From: CAWHPS01 sp963831235
Lineage (GTDB): Bacteria; Fibrobacterota; OXYB2-FULL-49-7; JAEUSG01
Length of the DNA: 64,000 nucleotides
Assembly (NCBI GenBank): GCA_963831235.1
Contig: CAWHPS010000033.1
Coordinates: forward strand, 186,001-250,000
Direction of reading: 5' to 3'
The notes under the pieces were generated by a model. It saw nothing but the letters and a program-made list of their open reading frames with translations, made no database searches and was not told the origin of the DNA. Positions 36,369 through 44,508 of this stretch are shown piece after piece. How positions within the stretch are numbered: position 1 is the first letter of the stretch; every line of letters begins with the position of its first letter. The translations under genes and the position numbers were made by a program.

Positions 36369-37330
36369 GAGTAGGAGGCGGGAGGATTTTCCCCCGCCGT
36401 CCTCTCACACAACAGGACGTATGGTTCCGTATACAGGAGTTCGTGAGCTATTTAGACGGTCCACAGTATCCAGAAGCGATATGGCCCCATGTTACTGAAA
36501 ATATCCTTTGTAACTGCCCTTCATATGCTAAGAACCAGCACTCCGCCACGGGCCGTCACCATTGTAACCAGCCTTGATGGTAGATTCACGGTCCAATCCT
36601 CGGTTTTTAAGCTTCTTAACCCGAGTGCGCGGTTTCTTCCAGTGTCTCCAGATAATTACTCGCAACCGGTGTCGTATCCATTCGTCCAGATTCATGAAGA
36701 CTTGCCTCACACCTGAGAGTTTGAAGTACTGAACCCATTCTCTCAGGATAGGAGCAAGCAAGCCAATAACCAAGATGAGGGATTTACCACAGCCTTTGCG
36801 AAGACCGTTTCTCAGTTTATCCTTGAACCGTACCACATTTTTACTGTCTGGCCCATAGGCGAGACTCCTTGTCCCCTGTCATTGTGTAACCCAGGAATTT
36901 TACATTCCATAAGTTTTCGACTCTGATTTTCTACACGTTCACTTTCAGACGCAACTTCTTAGCAAGGAACAGAGTGATTGAATCCATGACTCGTTTACCG
37001 GATGCTTCTGACTTAACATATAAGTTGCAGTCATCCGCATACCGGCAAAACACATGGCCCTTTTATCCAGTTCCCGGTCCAGCGCCACATCGCTTGCCTC
37101 TTTTTACTCAAGAATAATGTTCCGCCATATCAGATTCAAAAGATTGACGGATGGAAACAACGTTCTATGATAGAGCATTATTCACAGACAGATACGATAA
37201 CCGCCGCCAGCTTGACAAGAGAGCGTGTTTTACAGATGGAACTGAACCAAAAAGTTCTTCCTGTTTCCGCCGGCCCCAGCGGCTCCTTTGAATGAAGGGT
37301 AGACAGTTTGGGTAGACGAATTTGAGTATA
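36369..37330 (-). mobile_element. Degraded group II intron with reverse transcriptase remnant
   Basis: On the minus strand, 37075-36900 encodes RYADDCNLYVKSEASG, the catalytic YADD of the reverse transcriptase, then stops after LRLKVNV. 36836-36528 encodes the maturase domain (LAPILREWVQYFKLSGV, HRLRVIIWRHWKKPRTR) ending in NGDGPWRSAGS. The protein is split by frameshifts and has no 5' half. Downstream at 36450-36369 are folds resembling intron domains V and VI, ending in CCTCCTACTCGAT, a common bacterial group II 3' end. The 5' end was not found. Confidence 0.72.
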
Positions 37331-37385
37331 CCGCCCGTTATTTTCGTATATTTACGTCTAGGTTCTGTTTTGGAACAGAAAAAAG

Positions 37386-37421
37386 TAATCCTCCTAACTC
37401 ATTGTAGAATCAGGAGGATTA
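37386..37421 (-). terminator. Terminator of the displaced tRNA-Lys end
   Basis: TAATCCTCCT and AGGAGGATTA form a perfect 10-bp stem, followed on the minus strand by a run of six T (complement of 37379-37384). It lies directly 3' of the tRNA-Lys 3' remnant including its CCA, so it is probably the original terminator of that tRNA gene. Confidence 0.7.
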
Positions 37422-37422
37422 T

Positions 37423-37468
37423 TGGTGCGCCTGCTAGGATTTGAACATAGGGCCCGCTGATTAAGAGT
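37423..37468 (-). repeat. tRNA-Lys(CUU) 3' end, attachment site copy 1
   Basis: The minus strand reads from the anticodon loop (ACTCTTAATCAGC, anticodon CUU) through the T arm to GCAGGCGCACCA. Only the 3' half is present. This copy alone has an encoded CCA and adjoins a terminator, so it is probably the chromosomal 3' end displaced by integration. One base in the T stem (CCTATG instead of CCTAGG) breaks pairing, as expected for a dead remnant. Marks the left boundary of the island. Confidence 0.8.
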
Positions 37469-37566
37469 GCCTCTTTTGAGGGCTCTTTTTTACCCGTAAG
37501 TCGTTGATTTATATGGTGTGGCCACGTGTCAACAGGCACCCTTGTAAGTCATTGATCTTTGCAACA

Positions 37567-37628
37567 TTTTGCAACTCTTTGCAAAAAAGTGGTGAAGGTT
37601 TTTCAAAGACCTCATAAACCGAATAAAC
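37567..37628 (+). repeat. 62-bp direct repeat, left copy
   Basis: Starts TTTTGCAACTCTTTGCAAAA and ends GAATAAACC; the copy at 43531-43592 differs at about three positions. The pair encloses the AbiE genes and the transposon inside them. A shorter related block is at 44415-44448. Confidence 0.8.
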
Positions 37629-37656
37629 CTGCTGCCACGAATACTCCATTTAAACC

Positions 37657-38141
37657 TTACTTTAAGCTGTTTATTTCTTTTTCCAATTCCAACAATTGAT
37701 CCATGACCCATTGAAAAGAAGGGGCTTCATGGAAAATCATTTCTGTCATGGCTTCATAATCCTTCATCAAACTTTTTATCGATTGTGAAGGCGGCATCAA
37801 TCGAATGGTTCCTGGTTTAGCCTCATCGTATTTAGCCCAACCGCAAGAATAAAATCTTTTCTTGAATGTGACAACAGATTGCAACAGGTTCAGATCTTTC
37901 AGAGCGTTAGTCTTGGGCGCTTTCCCTGCCATCATGGCTAAATCATAATAATGCCGCGAGTAACGGGTCGGCATTGGGCTTTGCTCCGGCCTATGCGCCT
38001 CCCTATGCAGAATGGTGGCTTTTTCCCAGAAGGTTCGTTCAGCCAAAATAGCCCTGACCCGTCCCTCAGGATGCTTAAACACTTTTGGTACAACATCTGC
38101 GACATAAGATTTTATAGGAAATTCACCATGAGGAACCCAAG
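37657..38141 (-). pseudogene. abiEii toxin, 3' fragment
   Basis: This frame carries the C-terminal part of an AbiEii/AbiGii nucleotidyltransferase (WVPHGEFPIKSY, ERTFWEKATILHREAHR, YDLAMMAG). It continues exactly from the 5' fragment that ends at 42305 (GPLAAW), once the transposon at 38142-42304 and one copy of the CCCAAG target are removed. The upstream part of the frame (38142-38232) is transposon end. Confidence 0.85.
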
Positions 38142-38314
38142 CTTTGGCGCTTAGATAAATACCCACTACTTCTGCTGGCATAATTACCCCCCCCATAAAA
38201 TTAGCATCCCTGCATTTTAAATAGTCCTGCAATATAAAATATTACAGATTTTAAAATTATTTCCATGTGTTTATCCTGAATCTGATTTTCTCTTTAGTTT
38301 AATAACTGGAGGGA

Positions 38315-38908
38315 ATGGTGGTAAAAACATGTGTTGCATGCAGTAAATCTTTTGAACCGAGTCCACAAGTCAAGGAACAAACGTATTGTCCTGAGACAGC
38401 ATGCCAGAAGAAACGTAAAGCACATTGGCAAAAGGAAAAGCTTTCTACGGATACTGATTATAAGATGAACCAGGTGTCTGCGCAAAAAGAATGGCGTATG
38501 AATAATCCTGATTACTGGAAGCAATACCGTTTATCGCATCAAATATATGCGGAGCGTAATCGACAGCTTCAGAGGAATCGTAATCAGAAGCGAGGTGGCC
38601 ATAGTACTAATAGTCCTTTCCCCCAACAAGATAATGCGGTTGCAAAAAGTATCGCTAAAGCCATAAAAGAAGAGACTGTGATTGCAAAAAGCACTCCTGA
38701 AATTGCAAAGGAAGAGCCATTGATTGCAAAGATGGACGCGTCAACCTATTTAAAATCAGGGCTTTACGTTTTAGCTCCATTTTTCTCTGGTGTGATTGCA
38801 AAGATGGACGCGATAATTGTTCAAATTTCGGCAATATATGCAGAAAGTTGTGATTGCAAAGAAGGACTCGATAAATTCTTTATAAAAATGGCCGATACCA
38901 AAGTGTGA
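38315..38908 (+). CDS. Cys-rich (zinc-finger-like) transposon protein
   Basis: The 197-residue product starts VVKTCVACSKSFEPSP then TYCPETACQKKRKAHWQKEK: a C-x2-C ... C-x4-C finger followed by a basic stretch, then NNPDYWKQYRLSHQ. I associate this type of small protein with ParB/IstA/IstB-containing transposons; function unknown, possibly DNA binding. The C-terminal half has repeated IAK units encoded by the TTGCAAA repeats at 38639-38862. GGAGGG precedes the ATG. Confidence 0.6.
   Translation: MVVKTCVACSKSFEPSPQVKEQTYCPETACQKKRKAHWQKEKLSTDTDYKMNQVSAQKEWRMNNPDYWKQYRLSHQIYAERNRQLQRNRNQKRGGHSTNSPFPQQDNAVAKSIAKAIKEETVIAKSTPEIAKEEPLIAKMDASTYLKSGLYVLAPFFSGVIAKMDAIIVQISAIYAESCDCKEGLDKFFIKMADTKV
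38639..38862 (+). repeat. Six TTGCAAA iteron-like repeats
   Basis: (A/G)TTGCAAA(A/G) occurs at about 38639, 38681, 38702, 38723, 38795 and 38853, all in the same orientation, at the end of the Cys-rich gene and just before the ParB-like gene. Two copies extend to ATTGCAAAGATGGACGCG. Possible binding site array for the ParB-like protein (inference), although it is also coding. Confidence 0.45.
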
Positions 38909-38958
38909 TTAAAAGAAAGAGTAGCAAAATTGTGAATATGTTGTGATAAGGAAAAGGC

Positions 38959-39885
38959 ATGATTGAGATAGAGAGTGGTTTGATAAACACTCAATATGAG
39001 TGTCTTCGTGTTAAGAACGCCAAATGGGAGATTTTACTTTGCTCCTCGATCATGGAGCAGGGCATTCTGGATCCTCTGTATGTTGTTGACATGGGAGATG
39101 CGGGCCATGCTCTTTTGGATGGTTTCAAGCGCTACCGGTGTGCATTGAGATTGAACATATCGACGCTGCCTGTGGTTATTCTGGAGAAGAACCCTGCGAT
39201 GGGGATAATGAAATTTCTTCGTCTTTCATTGAGCAAACCACTAATGTCCATTGAGGAGGCAGTGCTTGTGGATGAGCTTCACACCAAGCATGAGCTAAGC
39301 GTTTTGGAGATTGCAAGCAGTCTTGAGCGTTCGGTGGCTTGGGTCAGTTTACGGCTGGGTTTGTTAAACGAGATGAGCGATGATGTCCGCGAGAAGATAT
39401 TTTTGGGACAATTTCCTATACGGAGCTATATGTATTCTCTGCGTCCTTTTACGCGCGTAAAAGATTCTGTGTCAAAAAAGGCTGTTTCATCCTTTGTTGG
39501 TTGTATATCAGGGAAGGGGCTCGGCACCCGTGATATTGACCGGCTTGCTCAGGCTTATTTCAAGGGGAATGATGTGTTGAAATCCCAGATTGAAGGCGGG
39601 CAATTGGACTGGACGCTGCGTCAACTGAAAGAGTGCGACACTAAACAGGATGCGCCGCAGGATACATTAAGCGAGCTGGAATCACGGGTGTTGTCTCAGC
39701 TGGAGGTTCTCTATGCATACGGAGTCAAGTTGAGTACAGGCCTTATGGATATAAGCTTAACGAGCAATGATTTTTTATGCCGGTCTTTAAGTGTGACCCG
39801 GCGAATATTAAACAATTATGACGGCTTCCGTCAAACATTACAGGAGTTTTATGATACCACTGGGAAAAAGGCAGGCAGTAATTGA
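38959..39885 (+). CDS. ParB/Spo0J-like protein of the transposon
   Basis: The N-terminal ParB fold is clear (ILDPLYVVDMGDAGHALLDG, FKRYRCALRL, with the GHxLLDGxKRYR core that binds CTP in ParB proteins). A central helix-turn-helix follows (LSVLEIASSLERSVAWVSLR). In chromosomes such proteins load on parS for segregation; in this transposon it may mark target or donor DNA. Its 3' end overlaps the IstA-like gene. Confidence 0.8.
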   Translation: MIEIESGLINTQYECLRVKNAKWEILLCSSIMEQGILDPLYVVDMGDAGHALLDGFKRYRCALRLNISTLPVVILEKNPAMGIMKFLRLSLSKPLMSIEEAVLVDELHTKHELSVLEIASSLERSVAWVSLRLGLLNEMSDDVREKIFLGQFPIRSYMYSLRPFTRVKDSVSKKAVSSFVGCISGKGLGTRDIDRLAQAYFKGNDVLKSQIEGGQLDWTLRQLKECDTKQDAPQDTLSELESRVLSQLEVLYAYGVKLSTGLMDISLTSNDFLCRSLSVTRRILNNYDGFRQTLQEFYDTTGKKAGSN

Positions 39886-41392
39886 ACTTTATCATGCGGG
39901 CAGACCTAAAAAAGAGATATCGCGCTTATTAAAGACCGCTTTAAAGACAGTGAAGCGCATTATCATAAACAATGACGCTTCTTTTGTAAAGTCCCGCAAA
40001 GATATGATATCAATAGATGAGTCAATCCTGAAAGATGTGTACAAGCGCTGTGATGGATATATACAACGAATGCATGAGGTATTAACAGAAGAGCACAATA
40101 TTAAAATCGGTTATTCCACACTTACTCAGAAAGTCCGTGGATTGGGTATTGGAGAAGAAGAGACGTCCAGAAGTTTTCATGTTGATGATATCATAGGCGA
40201 CGAAATGCAGCATGATACGTCCCCATACAATATTGTTATAGGCGGAAAAGAAAAGCGTGTTATCTGCAGCGGATTATATCTTCGCTACTCCAAAATGCGG
40301 TATATCAAATTTTATCAGAAGTTCAACCGTTTCGCCATGAAATGCTTTATGGATGAAGCATTGCGGTTCTTTGGACACTGCGCAAAAATATGCATTATTG
40401 ACAATACCAATCTTGCTGTGCTGTATGGCACCGGCCCAAGGGCTGTGTTTAATCCGGAGATGGTGAACTTTTCAAAGAACTATGGCTTTGAATGGAAGGC
40501 TCATGAAATTCGGCATTCTGATAGGAAGGCTGGTACAGAGAGGAACTTCTGGACCACAGAAACGAACTTTATTCCAGGACGTTCTTTTACGGACATTGAA
40601 GACCTCAATAAGCAGGCATTTGAATGGGCAACAGAAAGATATGCTAAAAGACCACAATCTAAAACAAAACTTATTCCCATCCAGACCTTCGAGATAGAAA
40701 AACCATATCTTGTAAAATTACCGGAATATATTTCATTGCCATACAGGGAACATTACAGGGACCTGGATTGTTACGGATACGCTGCATTTGAGGCCAATTT
40801 TTACTGGGTGCCTGAATACACAAAAGATAAGCATAAAATAAAGGAAGTTAAAATTATTGAATATGCTGAAAAAATAGTTCTGGTTTATAAAAACATGGAA
40901 CCATTGAGCTATACAAAACCCAAGAATGATGTCAGGAATGAAAAATTCACTCCGAATGGCATAAGGCCAGTATATCAGCCAAAACGCAGAAAGAAATCAA
41001 GTAATGAAGAAGAAACGGCTCTTCGCGGTATGGGTAAGCCCGTATGCGACTATGTTGACTTTATCAAATCAGCAGCCAGTCGCATTCATTATCCCGGTCA
41101 TTTCTTAAGACAGCTTTATCTGCTTTTAAAGAAGATGGCGCAGCCGCTTCTTGAACAAACACTGGAAAGAGCGCTGAAATACAAGGTAAATAATATTAAA
41201 ACTATCACCAGAATAGCGGCAGCCAGCCTTAAATCGAATACCGTAGATTTGCCGGCAATAGAAGCTCAGTATGATTATATGCAGCGTGAGGCCTATAACA
41301 AAGGTAGGTTCTGCGATGAACATGGCTTTGACAATCTCGGCTCCATTCTCAAAAACAATGAATCCAAACCTTCCAACAATATAAAGGAATAA
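39851..41392 (+). CDS. IstA-like DDE transposase
   Basis: ATG 39851 is chosen because CAGGAG lies just upstream; it overlaps the parB-like 3' end by 35 bases. The N-terminal helix-turn-helix (VIELYHAGRPKKEISRLL) is followed by an integrase-type catalytic core (IIGDEMQHDTSPYNI, ICIIDNTNLAVLYG, and EIRHSDRKAGTERNF with the likely Glu) and a C-terminal beta-barrel region as in IS21 IstA. Works with the IstB-like ATPase 6 bases downstream. Confidence 0.85.
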   Translation: MIPLGKRQAVIELYHAGRPKKEISRLLKTALKTVKRIIINNDASFVKSRKDMISIDESILKDVYKRCDGYIQRMHEVLTEEHNIKIGYSTLTQKVRGLGIGEEETSRSFHVDDIIGDEMQHDTSPYNIVIGGKEKRVICSGLYLRYSKMRYIKFYQKFNRFAMKCFMDEALRFFGHCAKICIIDNTNLAVLYGTGPRAVFNPEMVNFSKNYGFEWKAHEIRHSDRKAGTERNFWTTETNFIPGRSFTDIEDLNKQAFEWATERYAKRPQSKTKLIPIQTFEIEKPYLVKLPEYISLPYREHYRDLDCYGYAAFEANFYWVPEYTKDKHKIKEVKIIEYAEKIVLVYKNMEPLSYTKPKNDVRNEKFTPNGIRPVYQPKRRKKSSNEEETALRGMGKPVCDYVDFIKSAASRIHYPGHFLRQLYLLLKKMAQPLLEQTLERALKYKVNNIKTITRIAAASLKSNTVDLPAIEAQYDYMQREAYNKGRFCDEHGFDNLGSILKNNESKPSNNIKE

Positions 41393-41397
41393 ATTCT

Positions 41398-42147
41398 ATG
41401 GACAACGAAATCAAAAAGCAGCTGGATTATCTGAGACTTAAACAGCTTGCACTCTCATGGGATCAAACACTTGCGGACGCATTAAAAAACAAAGTCTCTT
41501 ATCATCGCTTTCTGGAAGAGATCATCAGCAGAGAATACATGAATCTCAAAGAATTTAGACGACAGGCAAGGCTGAAAGCTGCCATGGTTCCGGAAATACT
41601 TCTGATGGAAACATTTCCTTTCAACGCACAGCCTAAACTCAAGAAGAAAATGGTCATGGAAGTTTATGACTCTCTCAATTACATTCAGCAGGCACAGGTG
41701 CTTTGTTTTATCGGCCCTACAGGATGCGGAAAATCAGGTCTTGCAACAGCCTATCTCATTAATGCCATGAATAAGGGTTATCGCGGACGTTTCATCGACT
41801 TCAGAGACCTTATGGACATTCTGCACAGGTCTCAGGCGGATTATTCACAAAAGAAAATACTCAGGCAGCTTGCTGACTATGACTGTCTGTTGATAGATGA
41901 ACTCGGCTACTGCTCATTCGACAAAGAAGATGTCGGCTTATTCTTCGACCTCATGAAGCAAAGACATAAAAAGAAGTGTACCATTATCACAACCCAACTC
42001 GGCTTCGATGAATGGAACAGTTTCCTTAATAACAAGCATATTGTCATGGCACTAATTGACCGCATTACAGAAAACTGTACTGTTTTTGACATGCAGAAAT
42101 GCATCAGCATAAGAAAGAAAAATATCAAATTGGCTGCCGAACAGTAG
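41398..42147 (+). CDS. IstB-like helper ATPase
   Basis: A 249-residue AAA+ protein of the DnaC/IstB type: Walker A GPTGCGKS, Walker B CLLIDELGY, sensor TIITTQLGF, C-terminal LIDRITENC. Regulates target choice and activates the transposase. A strong terminator follows at 42183-42220. Confidence 0.92.
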   Translation: MDNEIKKQLDYLRLKQLALSWDQTLADALKNKVSYHRFLEEIISREYMNLKEFRRQARLKAAMVPEILLMETFPFNAQPKLKKKMVMEVYDSLNYIQQAQVLCFIGPTGCGKSGLATAYLINAMNKGYRGRFIDFRDLMDILHRSQADYSQKKILRQLADYDCLLIDELGYCSFDKEDVGLFFDLMKQRHKKKCTIITTQLGFDEWNSFLNNKHIVMALIDRITENCTVFDMQKCISIRKKNIKLAAEQ

Positions 42148-42182
42148 TCTTAGCGTATTACGTCAACATATAATCATTCAGA

Positions 42183-42220
42183 AATAAACCCTTCCTGTTT
42201 TTTAACAGGAAGGGTTTATT
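42183..42220 (+). terminator. Terminator after istB-like gene
   Basis: Perfect 17-bp stem (AATAAACCCTTCCTGTT and its complement) with a TTTT loop; the stem itself ends in TTTATT. Ends the transposon operon. Confidence 0.8.
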
Positions 42221-42304
42221 CGTTCCCAATAGTGTGCAAAACTCTGCGAAGGAAAGGGCCCTTTTATCTCAGCAAAATGGGGGTAGTTTATCATAGCGCT
42301 AAAG

Positions 42305-42827
42305 CCCAAGCGGCCAAAGGCCCGATCTCAAGGCGAAGCTCTGGCTGGATATAGCTTCTGTTGAACGAAAAGGGATAGCGTATCACCACACACTGCGGAT
42401 CCTGTTTATCAATCAAACCAGTAACACCGTCAAGACGGTGTTGTGACAATTCAGCATTAAATGACGGCAGAAAACGGTTTTTCAGAAACTCCACTGATGT
42501 TGTATTCATTTTGTCTGAAAAGACACCATCTTGTGTACGGCTCCGCTCCTGCCAGGTTTTTTCGATAGTATAACCGATAATATTCCAATCAAGAATCAGA
42601 TCAATGTCTTCAGAGAAACGATCAATCAAACCAAAAACCTTGGAAAGACTCGTTCCGCCTTTGAACATTAAATGCGGTCCCCATTCCTTGGACTGAAATA
42701 AAATATCTAGGATACAGCAAACCCAGAAATCCTTTTCAACAATGGCAGGATGGAGTTTCAGTTTGTCCGCAGCGTCTTCGAACAATTTTGTTCTATCGCC
42801 AGAAGCCCATCGGGCAATGTCATGCAT
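42305..42827 (-). pseudogene. abiEii toxin, 5' fragment
   Basis: The N-terminal nucleotidyltransferase half of AbiEii: FKGGTSLSKVFGLIDRFSED then IDLIL gives the GGTSL loop and the D-x-D metal site. It runs ELRLEIGPLAAW and then enters transposon DNA at 42304. It overlaps the abiEi gene by 8 bases, the normal AbiE order. The rest of the gene is at 37657-38141. Confidence 0.88.
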
Positions 42828-43422
42828 TCTGTTTGTCTCCGCAGATCTTCAGAAGTGTATCGTAAATCCACCCTGTTATAAACCTGGTTTCTTTGAGCAA
42901 TGCTTTCTTTTCATTGATCGATATTTTTCGTCGAAGCGTACCCAATACTTTGTTGTCGATTCGCTCTTTCCCGAGCGCTTTAAGGGCGCTCACTACAAGA
43001 GCGCTCTTAGGCGAGAGCTCCGCTAAATCCTTTCTCCTGGTGTGCTTGAAAGATAACTTCCCCCCATCCCATTTGAAGGTGCGTGTAGGCCCGTCACTTT
43101 GGTATAAATACTGAGCAGGCACTTGTGTTGAAAGGCCAAGAAAGTTCAAAGCGGTTTCTCCTGATGGATGTATCCGCCAACGGAACTTTCGGGCAAGTGC
43201 CTGGGCCACTTGTTCCGGGTCGGGGCTTAAAAATCCCTCTGCATATTTGCTTTTGCGTGGATAATCATAAAGGCCACGCATTATTCGTCGAACAGTACCA
43301 GCGTTTGTGAGACGATGAAGGATGATACGAATATTTGATCTGGGTGTAATAGCAACAAAATCATTTGGTGAGAATACCCACCCCCTACCGTGACCATAGA
43401 TGCTGTTAATTATATCATTCAT
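42820..43422 (-). CDS. AbiEi-type antitoxin
   Basis: A 200-residue DUF6088/AbiEi-like protein: an N-terminal winged helix (NIRIILHRLTNAGTVRRIMR then GLYDYP) and a DNA-binding/autoregulatory C-terminal domain. In type IV AbiE systems it represses the operon and counteracts AbiEii, which gives abortive infection protection. It is intact while its toxin is split. Confidence 0.85.
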   Translation of the reverse strand: MNDIINSIYGHGRGWVFSPNDFVAITPRSNIRIILHRLTNAGTVRRIMRGLYDYPRKSKYAEGFLSPDPEQVAQALARKFRWRIHPSGETALNFLGLSTQVPAQYLYQSDGPTRTFKWDGGKLSFKHTRRKDLAELSPKSALVVSALKALGKERIDNKVLGTLRRKISINEKKALLKETRFITGWIYDTLLKICGDKQNA

Positions 43423-43530
43423 AATGTATTACAAGACTACTTAACTGCTTTTAATGTAACATAATATATATGTTATTTGTTACACAATCCCAATGTTATA
43501 AACCAGATAATCTCAAATGGATCTATTATG

Positions 43531-43592
43531 TTTTGCAACTCTTTGTAAAAAAGTAGTGAAGGTTTTTCAAAGACCGCATAAACCGAATAAAC
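43531..43592 (+). repeat. 62-bp direct repeat, right copy
   Basis: Near-identical to 37567-37628 in the same orientation. It lies just upstream of abiEi, so the two copies bracket the AbiE module. Confidence 0.8.
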
Positions 43593-44160
43593 CAACTAAA
43601 AAATTTACCTTCTCCAGATACAATTTCCTGGAGAAGGTAAATAATGCAGAATGCAGCAGGACTATTTTTATTTCAGATAAAAAGACTGGTCTGGTCTTTG
43701 ACTGCCAACGTCCAGGTCTGGTATCTGTAACACCTATGCGTGCAACGAACCAGATGTCACAGACACTTAAGTGTAAGGGTAACGTACCACCGTTCAAGTT
43801 CGGACTTTATGCAAAGTACCTGTTACAAGCGTTACGCTAATTCCTGGGGCCGAAGGTACGGTTACAGATGAATAGGCCGCTCTCTGCAATCCTTGTAAAT
43901 GATGAATCTCCTGATATTAATGTTCTACTTATACCATTGCGTCTCAACATTAACCAGGAACATGAATCCTATAAGCAGGCAGCATAAGAATCGCTGCCAA
44001 CCACAAGGGCGCAAACCGTATAAAGGAGTAAGGGTGGCACATGTCACCCTTACTCTGGAAGCGGTTTGTTATGTAATCAATTAAGTATTTGCCTATACCC
44101 ATGATTTAATTATTAGTTGACTTATTGAGGTAACACAGCAGGTAACACAACTATAGGGTA
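43593..44160. other. Gene-free stretch with two strong hairpins
   Basis: No gene recognised. A 14-bp stem (TTTACCTTCTCCAG, 43604-43617 with 43628-43641) is followed by a T-run on the minus strand, so it is a minus-strand terminator with no gene left to serve. A second hairpin, with 11-bp arms GAGTAAGGGTG and an 8-base loop, is at 44026-44055 and may be structural or part of a former origin. Confidence 0.55.
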
Positions 44161-44307
44161 AAGCAGGGTAAAACATGGTATTTGGCGAGATACTGTCTTT
44201 GACAAAAACAAATAAATAAACCTCCGTAACCGCCTTTTCTAGCAAAATTCCGAAGGTTTAAAATTGCGCCTGCTAGGATTTGAACCTAGGGCCCGCTGAT
44301 TAAGAGT
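44161..44307 (-). repeat. 147-bp terminal repeat with tRNA-Lys attachment copy 2
   Basis: Matches 48980-49126 over the same length with about nine differences. It includes the tRNA-Lys(CUU) 3' end (44265-44307, no CCA) and, 3' of it, an AAACCTTCGG hairpin that looks like a tRNA terminator. Beyond 44307 the sequences diverge, so the tRNA end marks the crossover point. Confidence 0.85.
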
Positions 44308-44508
44308 TGACATAGAGATAATATTGCACTTTATTGCAAGGCTTCGCAAAACATTGTAAAACAATTGAGTTGCGTGCTGTTTTAGGGACATTTTCAGAGG
44401 TCTGTTTTTGCAGGTTTTTGCACCCCTTTGCAGAAAAAGTGTGGCAAAATTATTTAACCAAAAAATCAATCTGTAGGTCTGGGTTTTCTTTCTAAATCGG
44501 TTTATCCA

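Larger units (their letters stand above)
38142..42304 (+). mobile_element. Four-gene IstAB-type transposon inserted in abiEii
   Basis: Ends were found from the broken abiEii gene. The left end reads CTTTGGCGCTTAGATAAATA; the right end, read inward, CTTTAGCGCTATGATAAACT, an imperfect inverted repeat. The target CCCAAG is duplicated at 38136-38141 and 42305-42310. The ends do not start with the TG of typical IS21 elements. Cargo: Cys-rich protein, ParB-like protein, IstA-like integrase, IstB-like ATPase, terminator. Length 4163 bp. Confidence 0.85.

Noticed and set aside
36528..36836. An intact maturase gene
   Set aside because: It contains only the domain X and C-terminal end. The reverse transcriptase part is in another frame with a stop after LRLKVNV, so it is a remnant.
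38639..38862. A CRISPR array
   Set aside because: The repeats are about 10 bp with uneven spacing inside a coding frame. No CRISPR-type repeat or cas gene was seen anywhere in the window.
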